Origin: Deltaproteobacteria bacterium
GTDB lineage: Bacteria > Desulfobacterota > Dissulfuribacteria > Dissulfuribacterales > S140-46
NCBI GenBank assembly: GCA_015491585.1
Contig: WFVQ01000228.1
Coordinates: forward strand, 1 to 6,532
Direction: 5' to 3'
DNA: 6,532 nt
Part shown: positions 1 through 5,943 of the stretch, one piece after another
Layout: each line of letters starts with the position of its first letter
Numbering within the stretch: the first letter of the stretch is position 1
Translations under genes and position numbers: made by a program
Notes under the pieces: model-generated
What the model saw: the letters and a program-made list of their open reading frames with translations, nothing else
Databases searched by the model: none
Told to the model about the DNA's origin: nothing

Positions 1-60
1 CTTCTTGGGTGGCTTGTAGTCGATCTGAATGAGTTCGCTTGGTTTGGGTATCTTCGCCAT
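1..60 (-). CDS. dsrK: DsrK, sulfite reduction-associated HdrD-like Fe-S protein (5' end only)
   Basis: Only the first 20 codons are in the window; the gene runs off the left edge. The N-terminus reads MAKIPKPSELIQIDY followed by KPPKK, which matches my recollection of how DsrK proteins begin (MAK-P-P-EL-QI-Y-PP). In the family DsrK is the cytoplasmic-face catalytic subunit of DsrMKJOP, carries [4Fe-4S] clusters including a heterodisulfide-reductase-type site, and is thought to act on the DsrC trisulfide. None of those cysteine motifs can be seen here. The ATG lies 5 bases after the dsrM stop, and an AAGGA ribosome-binding site sits inside the last dsrM codons, so the two genes are surely translated from one message. 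Identity rests mainly on its position after dsrM plus the N-terminal match. Confidence 0.82.
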   Translation of the reverse strand, partial: MAKIPKPSELIQIDYKPPKK

Positions 61-65
61 GGCTC

Positions 66-1055
66 TTATTCCTTATCCAATGGTATTCCTGCCTCGATGA
101 GTTTATCCCTGTACTCCGCCTCCCACTCCTCGTAGGTGTGGAGCTTCACCTTCGGATTCCACGGATTCACATGCCGTACAGCCCTGTTATTGTTGGGCAT
201 ATTCCTGGTGGGGCTCATAAACACCCCTCCCATGTGCATGAGCTTGCTGAACGGGAAATAGGCGGCAAGCGTGCAGACGAGGAAGAGGTGGATGTAGAAG
301 ATGGCCCCGATCCCGTCGGGAACAACGGGGTGGAAGGAGGCCAGCCCCACGGCCAGCGCCTTGACGCTCACGATGTCCACCCTCACGAAATACCTCATCA
401 GCATCCCGGTGACCACGATCCCGAATATGAGGAAGAGCGGGAAGTAGTCGTTGGCGAGGGAGATGTACCTCACCTGCGGGATGACCACCCTCCTGAGAAA
501 CAGCGCGGTGATGCCGAGGAGAATGAGCAGGTCGGTGAGATAGAGCGGGGGTGCGCCGATCTGGAACATCCCGTCGATTATGTCGAGCTGGTGGATGAAC
601 TCGGGCACAGGCACGGTGAAGAGCCTCGCATGACGTATAAAGATGATGAAGAAGGACCAGTGGAACAGCAGACCGCAGAGCCAAAGCCACTTGGTCGGGC
701 CATACACCAGGCTGGGGCCGCCCCTCAGCTCGCCCTTGAGGTTCCTGAACAGGGAGCGGAACAGCACCACTTCCAGGAACATCCTGAGCACCACCTGCCC
801 CTTGGTATAGGGGTTGTCCAGCTTGTCGTGGCATACCCAGTCCATGCTCTTCTGCTGACCGCAGGTGGTGGGGATCTTGAAGGGGACCGGCGACTTGCCC
901 CAGTCAACCACCCTTGCGATGAACCCCACGATGAACACCAGCGCGGCCAGGTAGGGGACGATGACACCAAAGAAGTAGTTGAGGTGTATCGCCACCCCGC
1001 CCCAGGCGACCAGCGCCAAACCAATAACCACTGCTAAAGGAACTAAAATTCTCAT
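66..1055 (-). CDS. dsrM: DsrM, membrane cytochrome b subunit of the DsrMKJOP complex
   Basis: This 329-aa integral membrane protein is of the NarI (nitrate reductase gamma) superfamily. Hydrophobic segments are visible at about residues 3-22, 30-50, 122-141, 170-188, 203-222 and 249-269, one more N-terminal helix than NarI. Four histidines fit bis-heme b ligation: H132/H142 (10 apart) and H256/H274 (18 apart), the same spacings as the NarI heme ligands H56/H66 and H187/H205. In the family DsrM takes electrons from menaquinol and passes them to DsrK. A cytoplasmic loop (about 51-120) contains C65 and C75. The start ATG has an upstream GAGGAGCGAGG ribosome-binding stretch. It lies 15 bases after the RsbRD-N-type gene and 5 bases before dsrK, so all three form one operon. 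The product assignment is firm; I cannot tell reductive from oxidative Dsr from this subunit alone, but the RsbRD-N neighbour favours a reductive sulfite reducer. Confidence 0.93.
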   Translation of the reverse strand: MRILVPLAVVIGLALVAWGGVAIHLNYFFGVIVPYLAALVFIVGFIARVVDWGKSPVPFKIPTTCGQQKSMDWVCHDKLDNPYTKGQVVLRMFLEVVLFRSLFRNLKGELRGGPSLVYGPTKWLWLCGLLFHWSFFIIFIRHARLFTVPVPEFIHQLDIIDGMFQIGAPPLYLTDLLILLGITALFLRRVVIPQVRYISLANDYFPLFLIFGIVVTGMLMRYFVRVDIVSVKALAVGLASFHPVVPDGIGAIFYIHLFLVCTLAAYFPFSKLMHMGGVFMSPTRNMPNNNRAVRHVNPWNPKVKLHTYEEWEAEYRDKLIEAGIPLDKE

Positions 1056-1070
1056 ACCTCGCTCCTCTGA

Positions 1071-1619
1071 CTACATTACAGGCTCTGACTCCCCGGCGGG
1101 AGTTTCTGTTATCATCTCTGCCTTTTTGAGCAGCAGGTACACGTTCTTTTTCACCTCCTGGACCCGCAGCTCATACAGCTTCTCCCGGCACTCGGAATAG
1201 ATGTTGAAAGCGAGAAGGCCCATCTCGTCTATCCTGGCCTCGAACCTCGCCAACTCATCGAAGAGCCCCTGGGACTTCACCTCTTCGAGCACTGCATCTC
1301 TGACGATCTGCTTGAGGTCGAACACGAAGGCCAACGCGGCGGCGGGCGAGAAGTCCTGGACCGCCCTTATCCTGATTATCCTGTCCAGGAACTCCCTGAC
1401 ACCCTTGGCGGCTCCCATCTCCACGAGCTCACGGAACACGGAATCGAGCTCCTTGGAGAGTGTGGTCCCAACCGGGTTGGCGAACTGATCTTTTTGATTC
1501 TTGAGGAACTTAGCGGAGTCTTCAGGGTAGGTGGCCAAGATGCACTCAAGCCATTTAGAGACGATGAGGGAATGCTCCCTCTCCAATATCCCGCGCAATG
1601 GCGAAACGTTCTCAGCCAT
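1071..1619 (-). CDS. RsbRD N-terminal domain protein, first gene of the dsrMK operon
   Basis: A soluble 182-aa, mostly helical protein resembling the N-terminal (non-heme globin-like) sensory domain of RsbR/RsbRD co-antagonists. The clearest signature is the stretch around residues 81-108, IRIRAVQDFSPAAALAF followed by VFDLKQIVRD, typical of this domain. An N-terminal pair of helices with REHSLIVSKWLE fits the domain start. No STAS domain follows: the protein ends after a charged helix (about 120-168) and a short disordered tail, so it is a stand-alone sensor-like domain, not a full stressosome protein. From memory, small proteins of this kind occur upstream of dsrM in sulfate reducers; their function there is not established to my knowledge. 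The start ATG follows a purine-rich GGGGAGGGAGAGAGG leader. Its stop lies 15 bases before dsrM, and a sigma70-type promoter is placed just upstream. A regulatory or assembly role for DsrMKJOP is inference. Confidence 0.82.
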   Translation of the reverse strand: MAENVSPLRGILEREHSLIVSKWLECILATYPEDSAKFLKNQKDQFANPVGTTLSKELDSVFRELVEMGAAKGVREFLDRIIRIRAVQDFSPAAALAFVFDLKQIVRDAVLEEVKSQGLFDELARFEARIDEMGLLAFNIYSECREKLYELRVQEVKKNVYLLLKKAEMITETPAGESEPVM

Positions 1620-1647
1620 ACGGCCTCTCTCCCTCCCCTGAATTGCG

Positions 1648-1662
1648 ATTCACAAAGTGAAT
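1648..1662. promoter_or_regulatory. Perfect palindrome overlapping the predicted transcription start of the RsbRD-dsrMK operon
   Basis: The sequence ATTCAC-AAA-GTGAAT is a perfect inverted repeat with 6-base arms and a 3-base centre. It begins just downstream of the -10 hexamer at 1671-1666 and covers the expected transcription start (about 1659), which is where a repressor operator would sit. The TTCAC/GTGAA half-sites loosely recall CRP/FNR-type sites, but the arms are closer together than in canonical CRP/FNR operators, so I do not assign a regulator. Confidence 0.45.
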
Positions 1663-1665
1663 AAG

Positions 1666-1694
1666 TCTATATTCTGATTACGCTTGTGTGTCAA
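1666..1694 (-). promoter_or_regulatory. Sigma70-type promoter for the RsbRD-N gene / dsrM / dsrK operon
   Basis: Read on the minus strand there is a perfect -35 TTGACA (1694-1689), a 17-base spacer and a -10 TATAGA (1671-1666, 4 of 6 consensus). Transcription would start near 1659, about 40 bases before the ATG at 1619. The -35 lies 16 bases past the stop codon of the upstream 170-aa gene, so the operon can be expressed separately from it. Confidence 0.65.
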
Positions 1695-1709
1695 GACGCA
1701 ATCCCCCCT

Positions 1710-2222
1710 TTAGGGGCCACCTCCCATCTTACCCTTCACCGCCGCTGGGGACTTGAGCTCAAAACCCTGGAATTCCGAAGAGTAACGCCCCTCGACGGCC
1801 ACGAGCCAGTAGTCCTCGCCGCGGACCTTCAGCTCCTCCATCATGGCATGAGAGACCCAGTGGGAATCCTCGACCAGGTTGAAGAAGGCGGAATCCACGC
1901 CGAAGAAACCGTCGATCATATGGGTCAAGGTGTGGAGTATCTTGCTCTCGAATCCCTGGTCCAGCGCGGTCAAGTCGGCAACCGTCTCTCTTCCGAGCTC
2001 CCTCAGCTCTCCGGCGAGCCTCTCTACCACACTGCGGTTCGCCGCCACGGCCTGCTCCACCCTGGAGATGAAATCTCTCTCCCAGCCAGCGCAGCAGCGT
2101 TCCGTCAGCAACCCCACCTGGTCGTAGGAGACCAGCTCGTACAGATCCAGGAACCGCCTGACCCGTGCGTCGCCCTCCTCCAAACTGTTGGCCTTGACCA
2201 GGAACTCGTGGTAAATGTACAT
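1710..2222 (-). CDS. Uncharacterised 170-aa protein between dsrN and the dsrMK operon
   Basis: I do not recognise a named family. The protein is soluble, with no signal peptide or membrane segment. It begins MYIYHEFLVKANSLEEG, which reads like a short beta strand followed by a helix. It then has a vicinal cysteine pair at C43-C44 (LLTERCCAGW), a long amphipathic helix (about 50-82), and a striking conserved-looking core HTLTHMIDGFFGVDSAFFNL with VEDSHWVS following (residues 98-125), rich in His, Asp and aromatics. The tail after about residue 155 (KSPAAVKGKMGGGP) looks disordered. Codon use and GC match the flanking dsr genes, so it appears native. A TTGACA/TATGGT promoter lies just upstream. 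There is a 90-base gap to the next gene start, with no convincing terminator between, so some read-through into the dsrMK operon is possible. An accessory or regulatory role in sulfite reduction is suggested only by its position. Confidence 0.8.
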   Translation of the reverse strand: MYIYHEFLVKANSLEEGDARVRRFLDLYELVSYDQVGLLTERCCAGWERDFISRVEQAVAANRSVVERLAGELRELGRETVADLTALDQGFESKILHTLTHMIDGFFGVDSAFFNLVEDSHWVSHAMMEELKVRGEDYWLVAVEGRYSSEFQGFELKSPAAVKGKMGGGP

Positions 2223-2248
2223 AGATCCGCCTTAGAGTGGATTGGCTA

Positions 2249-2276
2249 ACCATAACCGCGCCGGCCCCGATGTCAA
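2249..2276 (-). promoter_or_regulatory. Sigma70-type promoter for the 170-aa gene
   Basis: On the minus strand there is a perfect -35 TTGACA (2276-2271), a 16-base spacer and a -10 TATGGT (2254-2249, 4 of 6 consensus). The start of transcription would fall near 2242, leaving a leader of about 20 bases with a weak AAGGCGGA ribosome-binding site before the ATG at 2222. The -35 overlaps the region immediately upstream of the dsrN ribosome-binding site on the other strand, so the two divergent genes share a very short control region. Confidence 0.55.
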
Positions 2277-2289
2277 AGGGGCGCATTGA

Positions 2290-3741
2290 GTGAAAAAAAT
2301 GAATGAAGGTTCATTTACTCCTGCTGTCCGCTGCACTGTGCCCAGGCTTGTCATAGCCGGTGTGAAGGGCGGCTCGGGCAAGACCATCTTCTCCCTGGGC
2401 CTCGCCAGGCATTTAGTCAATGCGGGCCGCAGGGTAGCGGTATTCAAGAAGGGGCCTGATTACATAGACGCCAAGTGGCTGTCCGCGGCGGCACGCGCGG
2501 AGTGTTCCAACCTCGATCCCTACTTCATGGACGATTCCGACATTCTCGCCCTCTTCGCAAGGCGGGCCCGCGGAAGCGACATGGCCTTGACAGAGGGCAA
2601 CCGCGGCCTGTACGACGGCGTGGACAAGGACGGCACCTGCAGCACGGCCCAACTCGCCAAGCTCCTCGCGGCCCCGGTAGTCCTGGTTATTGACTGCGCC
2701 AAGATCACCAGGTCCGCGGCTGCCGTGGCCCTGGGGTTCAAGGTATTGGACAGCGAGGTTGAGATCGCCGGGGTTGTGCTAAACAATGTGGCAGGCAGGC
2801 GCCACCGCAGGATTCTCACCAGCGCCATAGAGGAGTACGCCGGCCTTCCGGTGTTAGCCGCCCTGCCCCGCATGAAGCAGGACCCACTGCCCATGCGCCA
2901 TCTGGGGCTCACTCCCCTCGAGGAACACAGCGAGACCGAGGCGCGGCTGGACCACCTTGCCTCCCTGGTGGAGGACAACTGCGACATAGATATGCTCCTT
3001 GACTTGACGGCGGGTGCCCGCCCCATCGAGGCTTCCGCCCTGGACCTGGGCCCCTTATGCACCGAAGGCGCGAAAGGGGTCAGGATCGGCATCCCCAGGG
3101 ACAGCGCCTTCCAGTTCTACTATCCCGAAAACTTCGACGCCCTGGAGCGGCATGGGGCGGAGCTGCTCTTCCTCGATGCGGTCAGGGATAGATCGGTGCC
3201 AGAGCTGGATGCACTCTACATAGGAGGCGGTTTCCCCGAGACCAATGCCGCGGCCCTTGCGAACAACCGTTCTTTCCTGGAGGGCGTAAGGTCGCAGATC
3301 GCCCAGGGGCTGCCGGTGTACGCGGAGTGCGGGGGGCTCATGTACCTGGGTGATTCTATAATATGGAAGGGGCGCAGGTTCCCCATGCTCGGAGTGGTGG
3401 GATGGGATTTCGTGATGGAGGAGCGGCCGGTGGGGCACGGCTACAGCCGGATGAGATTCGCCTCTTCCACCCCGTTCTTCTCCCAGGGGAGCGTGGTGAC
3501 AGGTCATGAGTTCCACTACTCGAGGCCGGTGCTCTCCGATCCGGCCAGGCAGGGCGTCTTCGCCTGCGAGATGGAGCGGGGGCACGGTTTCGGGGAAGGG
3601 CGGGAAGGGCTGCTGCTGGGCAACGTCTTCGGAACCTATACCCACCTCCACGCCGTGTCGGCCAAGGAGTGGGCGTGCGGAGTGGTAAGGGCAGCCGGAC
3701 GCTACCGGTCGTCGCGCCAGGCGCCTGCTGCCCAAGATTGA
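2290..3741 (+). CDS. dsrN: DsrN-type cobyrinate/siroheme a,c-diamide synthase (CbiA/CobB family)
   Basis: A 483-aa two-domain amidotransferase of usual CbiA length. The N-terminal ATPase domain shows a P-loop GVKGGSGKT (24-32), KKGPDYID (53-60; family KxGPDYID) and TEGNRGLYDG (101-110). The C-terminal class I glutamine amidotransferase domain shows IGGGFPE (311-317), YAECGGLMYL with nucleophile C347 (344-353), GHEFHYS (405-411) and GTYTHLH (448-454) with H452 as the likely catalytic histidine. CbiA uses glutamine and ATP to amidate the a and c side chains of cobyrinate; the DsrN branch is believed to do this on siroheme for DsrAB. The GGSGKT P-loop and the dsrMK neighbourhood favour DsrN, but no corrinoid-pathway genes are here to exclude cobyrinate. 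The GTG start is chosen because GGGG lies 8 bases upstream; the ATG at 2299 would be too far. Confidence 0.88.
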   Translation: MKKMNEGSFTPAVRCTVPRLVIAGVKGGSGKTIFSLGLARHLVNAGRRVAVFKKGPDYIDAKWLSAAARAECSNLDPYFMDDSDILALFARRARGSDMALTEGNRGLYDGVDKDGTCSTAQLAKLLAAPVVLVIDCAKITRSAAAVALGFKVLDSEVEIAGVVLNNVAGRRHRRILTSAIEEYAGLPVLAALPRMKQDPLPMRHLGLTPLEEHSETEARLDHLASLVEDNCDIDMLLDLTAGARPIEASALDLGPLCTEGAKGVRIGIPRDSAFQFYYPENFDALERHGAELLFLDAVRDRSVPELDALYIGGGFPETNAAALANNRSFLEGVRSQIAQGLPVYAECGGLMYLGDSIIWKGRRFPMLGVVGWDFVMEERPVGHGYSRMRFASSTPFFSQGSVVTGHEFHYSRPVLSDPARQGVFACEMERGHGFGEGREGLLLGNVFGTYTHLHAVSAKEWACGVVRAAGRYRSSRQAPAAQD

Positions 3742-3743
3742 GC

Positions 3744-3771
3744 TTGCATTTCTACGGCGCCTGGTTTTAAT
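3744..3771 (+). promoter_or_regulatory. Possible promoter for purQ-tatC
   Basis: A -10-like TTTAAT (3766-3771, 5 of 6 consensus) is preceded at 16 bases by a poor -35 TTGCAT (3744-3749, 3 of 6). It lies in the 74-base gap after dsrN, about 45 bases ahead of the purQ start. The sequence there is more AT-rich than its surroundings. I see no clear terminator between dsrN and purQ, so read-through from dsrN is an alternative. Confidence 0.3.
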
Positions 3772-3815
3772 GGTGGCGTATGCAGGGCCAGGGCCCATGA
3801 ACCGAGGTAGAGGAG

Positions 3816-4637
3816 ATGAAGGTAAAGGCGATAGTTGTCACTGGATACGGAACCAACTGCGAGATGGAGATGGCGCATGCGTGCAGGCTGGCCGGGGCGG
3901 ATGTCGTTGACATAGTCCACCTGAGCGACCTGCTCGACGGCTCCAAGCGGCTCGCAGACTACCATTTCCTCAACCTGCCAGGCGGCTTCCTCGACGGAGA
4001 CAACCTGGGAGCAGCCCAGGCCGGCGCCCACCGCCTCCGCAACGCCAGGATAGCCGGCACAGGCAGGAAGCTCATGGACGAGCTCCTTGAGTTCGTCCGG
4101 GGCGGCGGGCTGGTCCTCGGTGTATGCAACGGTTTCCAGCTCATGGTGAAGACCGGTCTCCTGCCAGCCCTCGACGGCGACTACCAGGAGAGGAAGGTCA
4201 GCCTCACCTACAACGACTCCGCCAGGTTCGAGGACCGTTGGGTCCACCTCAAGGCCAACCCCTCTTCTCCGTGTGTCTTCACTAAGGGCGTGGAGGACAT
4301 CGAGCTTCCAATCCGTCATGGTGAAGGTAAATTCGTCGCCGCGGACCAGGAAGTGCTGGACAGGATAGAGCAGATGGGCCTGATAGCCCTCCAGTACGTC
4401 CATCCCGGGAGCGGCGACCCCACTATGGAGTACCCTTACAACCCCAATGGCTCCGCAAAGGCCATCGCCGGCATATGCGATCCCACCGGAAGGCTGATGG
4501 GCCTGATGCCCCACCCAGAGGGATTCCTTCACCGCACCAACCATCCGAGATGGACCAGAGAGGAGCTGCCCGAGGAGGGGGCGGGACTCAAGCTCTTCAA
4601 GAACGCCGTAAACTACATCAGGGAGAACCTTGGCTGA
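3816..4637 (+). CDS. purQ: Phosphoribosylformylglycinamidine synthase, glutaminase subunit PurQ
   Basis: A 273-aa class I glutamine amidotransferase. It starts VKAIVVTGYGTNCEMEMAHA, the PurQ pattern (family GxNCxxExxxA). It has the LPGGF oxyanion region (54-58), the nucleophile elbow GVCNGFQLM with C104 (102-110), RHGEGK (167-172), and the catalytic PHPEGF with H233 and E235 (232-237). PurQ supplies ammonia to PurL with PurS in the fourth step of de novo purine synthesis (FGAR to FGAM). At about 270 residues it is longer than the roughly 225-aa Bacillus-type PurQ and corresponds to the longer version, with an extra region between the elbow and the His-Glu motif. The ATG is supported by GAGGT 8 bases upstream. 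No purS or purL lies in the window. Its last 8 bases overlap the tatC-like gene, indicating translational coupling. Confidence 0.93.
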   Translation: MKVKAIVVTGYGTNCEMEMAHACRLAGADVVDIVHLSDLLDGSKRLADYHFLNLPGGFLDGDNLGAAQAGAHRLRNARIAGTGRKLMDELLEFVRGGGLVLGVCNGFQLMVKTGLLPALDGDYQERKVSLTYNDSARFEDRWVHLKANPSSPCVFTKGVEDIELPIRHGEGKFVAADQEVLDRIEQMGLIALQYVHPGSGDPTMEYPYNPNGSAKAIAGICDPTGRLMGLMPHPEGFLHRTNHPRWTREELPEEGAGLKLFKNAVNYIRENLG

Positions 4638-5346
4638 CGCACGCACGGACTCGCCCGATCTCCATAGAGTGCTGGTGGAGTTCTTCTTCACCGCCAGGCG
4701 GTTCATGCTGGAGACCGGAGGCGCCCTCTTGCTCCTCACCGCCCTGCTGTTCTTCTACTCTCCCGACATCCTCTCCGCCCTGAGGCTCTACCTGGGCCAG
4801 AAACTTGTATTCTTCGGGGTCATGGAGCCTGTGGTAAGCCTCCTGAAGCTCTCCCTATTCGCCTCGCTGGTGATCCTTGCGCCCTGGCTGACATACCGGG
4901 TCTTCTCCGTCCTCAAGGGGATCTTCGGCTTCACGCTCCTTTTCTCGATATGTGCCGCGTTCATCGCCCTGCTCCTCTTCTACGGCGGCATGGGCTTCTG
5001 TCTGGCCTTCACCCTGCCCTTTGCGGTGAAGTTCCTCCTGGGCTACCAGTCCGAGCACCTCCGGGCGGTGATATCCCTGGCCAAGTTCGTGGACTTCTCG
5101 GCCTTCTTCATGCTCGGATTCGGCTTCATCTTCCAACTGCCGCTCATCATGACCATCCTCTCCCGAACCGGGCTGGTGGACCCGGCAGTGTTCGCCAGGA
5201 ACCGCCGCTACGCCGTACTCGTAATCGCCATAGCCGCCGCCATGCTCACCCCCACTCCCGACGTCTTCAACATGTCGCTTATGGGAATCCCCCTGTACCT
5301 CCTCTACGAATCGGGCGTGCTACTGGCCAGGCTCTCAAGGCGTTGA
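4630..5346 (+). CDS. tatC: TatC-like twin-arginine translocase subunit, divergent
   Basis: A 238-aa polytopic membrane protein with about six hydrophobic segments (31-50, 72-90, 98-118, 120-137, 152-176, 194-230 containing two). The end is the best TatC signature: FGFIFQLPLIM (164-174), RRYAVL, then LTPTPDVFN (206-214) with GIPLYLLYE, matching the family LTPPD-x6-IPLxLLYE. TatC is the twin-arginine signal receptor of the Tat pathway in the inner membrane. The usual N-terminal HLxELRxR motif is poorly preserved, and the first cytoplasmic loop (TYRVFSVLKGIFG, 88-100) lacks the conserved glutamate that corresponds to E. coli E103. It may therefore be a degenerate or specialised TatC. The TTG start overlaps the purQ end and has GGGAG 4 bases upstream; the next ATG (M26) would delete the N-terminal tail. 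No tatA/tatB is present in the window. Confidence 0.85.
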   Translation: MADARTDSPDLHRVLVEFFFTARRFMLETGGALLLLTALLFFYSPDILSALRLYLGQKLVFFGVMEPVVSLLKLSLFASLVILAPWLTYRVFSVLKGIFGFTLLFSICAAFIALLLFYGGMGFCLAFTLPFAVKFLLGYQSEHLRAVISLAKFVDFSAFFMLGFGFIFQLPLIMTILSRTGLVDPAVFARNRRYAVLVIAIAAAMLTPTPDVFNMSLMGIPLYLLYESGVLLARLSRR

Positions 5347-5484
5347 ACCCACTTGCCTCGAAGAGACGCTGCTCCTCATACCACCTCCTCATTCCCGTGA
5401 CAAACCAACAATCTCTCCTAATCCCAGGAATACTATGACATGGGACAAAGCATCCATCCCAATCAGCGGAGGCGAAGCCTGAAC
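5347..5484. other. Short intergenic region between convergent genes
   Basis: This gap of 138 bases separates the tatC-like gene from the convergent hypothetical gene. It is lower in GC than the genes to the left. The only structure I see is a weak AGGC-GAA-GCCT hairpin (5470-5480) flanked by two copies of TCAGCGG (5463-5469 and 5485-5491). There is no U-tract, so I do not call a terminator. Confidence 0.4.
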
Positions 5485-5943
5485 TCAGCGGTACGGCTTG
5501 TCCACGTCGGCAGCAGCGCCTTGTTGGGCACCGATGGCAATTAGGGCATCAAGAAATAGAGAAGCTTTGTCTGTGTTAAAGTGAAATTCTATTACTCCCT
5601 GCCACCCCTCCCGGAAATGAGATGATTCAAACGAAAGACACAATTCGTGCTCTTTGGGGGCATCAACATACAGATGAGACATCATGGGATCTCTAACGGA
5701 GACATTGATCTGAAGCTTAGAGTATGTATAGCAAACCACGCGTTCCTTTGTCACCACAAGACAACCAGAAAAGCCTTCTGAACGGTGACGATAACGCTTG
5801 CCAGGACCATTGACGTACTTTGTAACAATCCGTCCCTGCATCCCTTCGTCATAAACAACAATTCCTTCTTGCTTAAGCACTGGAAGCAGTTTCTTTGGGA
5901 CAGAGCCAAGGCCAAATAGCCTATAGAGAATTGTCTTCGCCAT
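5485..5943 (-). CDS. Conserved-looking hypothetical protein, possibly PH-like fold
   Basis: A 152-aa protein if translation begins at the ATG at 5943 (MAKTILYRLFGLGSVPKKLL). I do not know a named family. The middle looks beta-rich: GIVVYDEGMQGRIVTKYVN, then GFSGCLVVTKERVVCYTYSK and LQINVSVRDP. The pattern 'sGxlvVTkeRvv' resembles bacterial PH/GRAM-type domains, which is a pattern impression only. The C-terminal half has LSFESSHFREGWQGVIEFHF and ends in a helix. The frame stays open upstream to a GTG at 6015, giving 176 aa. That extension (RQRSLSLRRFFISAVSASLMA) has arginines followed by a short hydrophobic run, but no ribosome-binding site precedes the GTG; an AGGAG does sit inside the extension. 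The start is therefore unsettled. Base composition is visibly AT-richer than purQ, tatC or ileS, suggesting later arrival. It is convergent with tatC and divergent from ileS. Confidence 0.65.
   Translation of the reverse strand: MAKTILYRLFGLGSVPKKLLPVLKQEGIVVYDEGMQGRIVTKYVNGPGKRYRHRSEGFSGCLVVTKERVVCYTYSKLQINVSVRDPMMSHLYVDAPKEHELCLSFESSHFREGWQGVIEFHFNTDKASLFLDALIAIGAQQGAAADVDKPYR

Noticed and set aside
39..1037. Long plus-strand open frame antisense to dsrM
   Set aside because: It is a low-complexity His/Glu/Pro-rich shadow of GC-rich dsrM on the opposite strand; the dsrM reading has matching heme-ligand histidines and operon spacing.
1704..1715. CCCC-TTTA-GGGG hairpin around the stop codon of the 170-aa gene, as a terminator
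   Set aside because: Only a 4-bp stem and no U-tract after it on the minus strand; too weak to call.
1686..2249. Plus-strand open frame antisense to the 170-aa gene
   Set aside because: No ribosome-binding site or recognisable protein. The minus-strand frame has a good promoter, a sensible start and a more protein-like composition.
3055..3798. 247-aa minus-strand open frame inside dsrN
   Set aside because: Arg/Pro/His-rich shadow opposite the glutaminase domain of dsrN; no start signals.
3702..4739. 345-aa minus-strand open frame across purQ
   Set aside because: It is antisense to purQ, whose catalytic motifs are all intact on the plus strand; the frame is a composition artefact.
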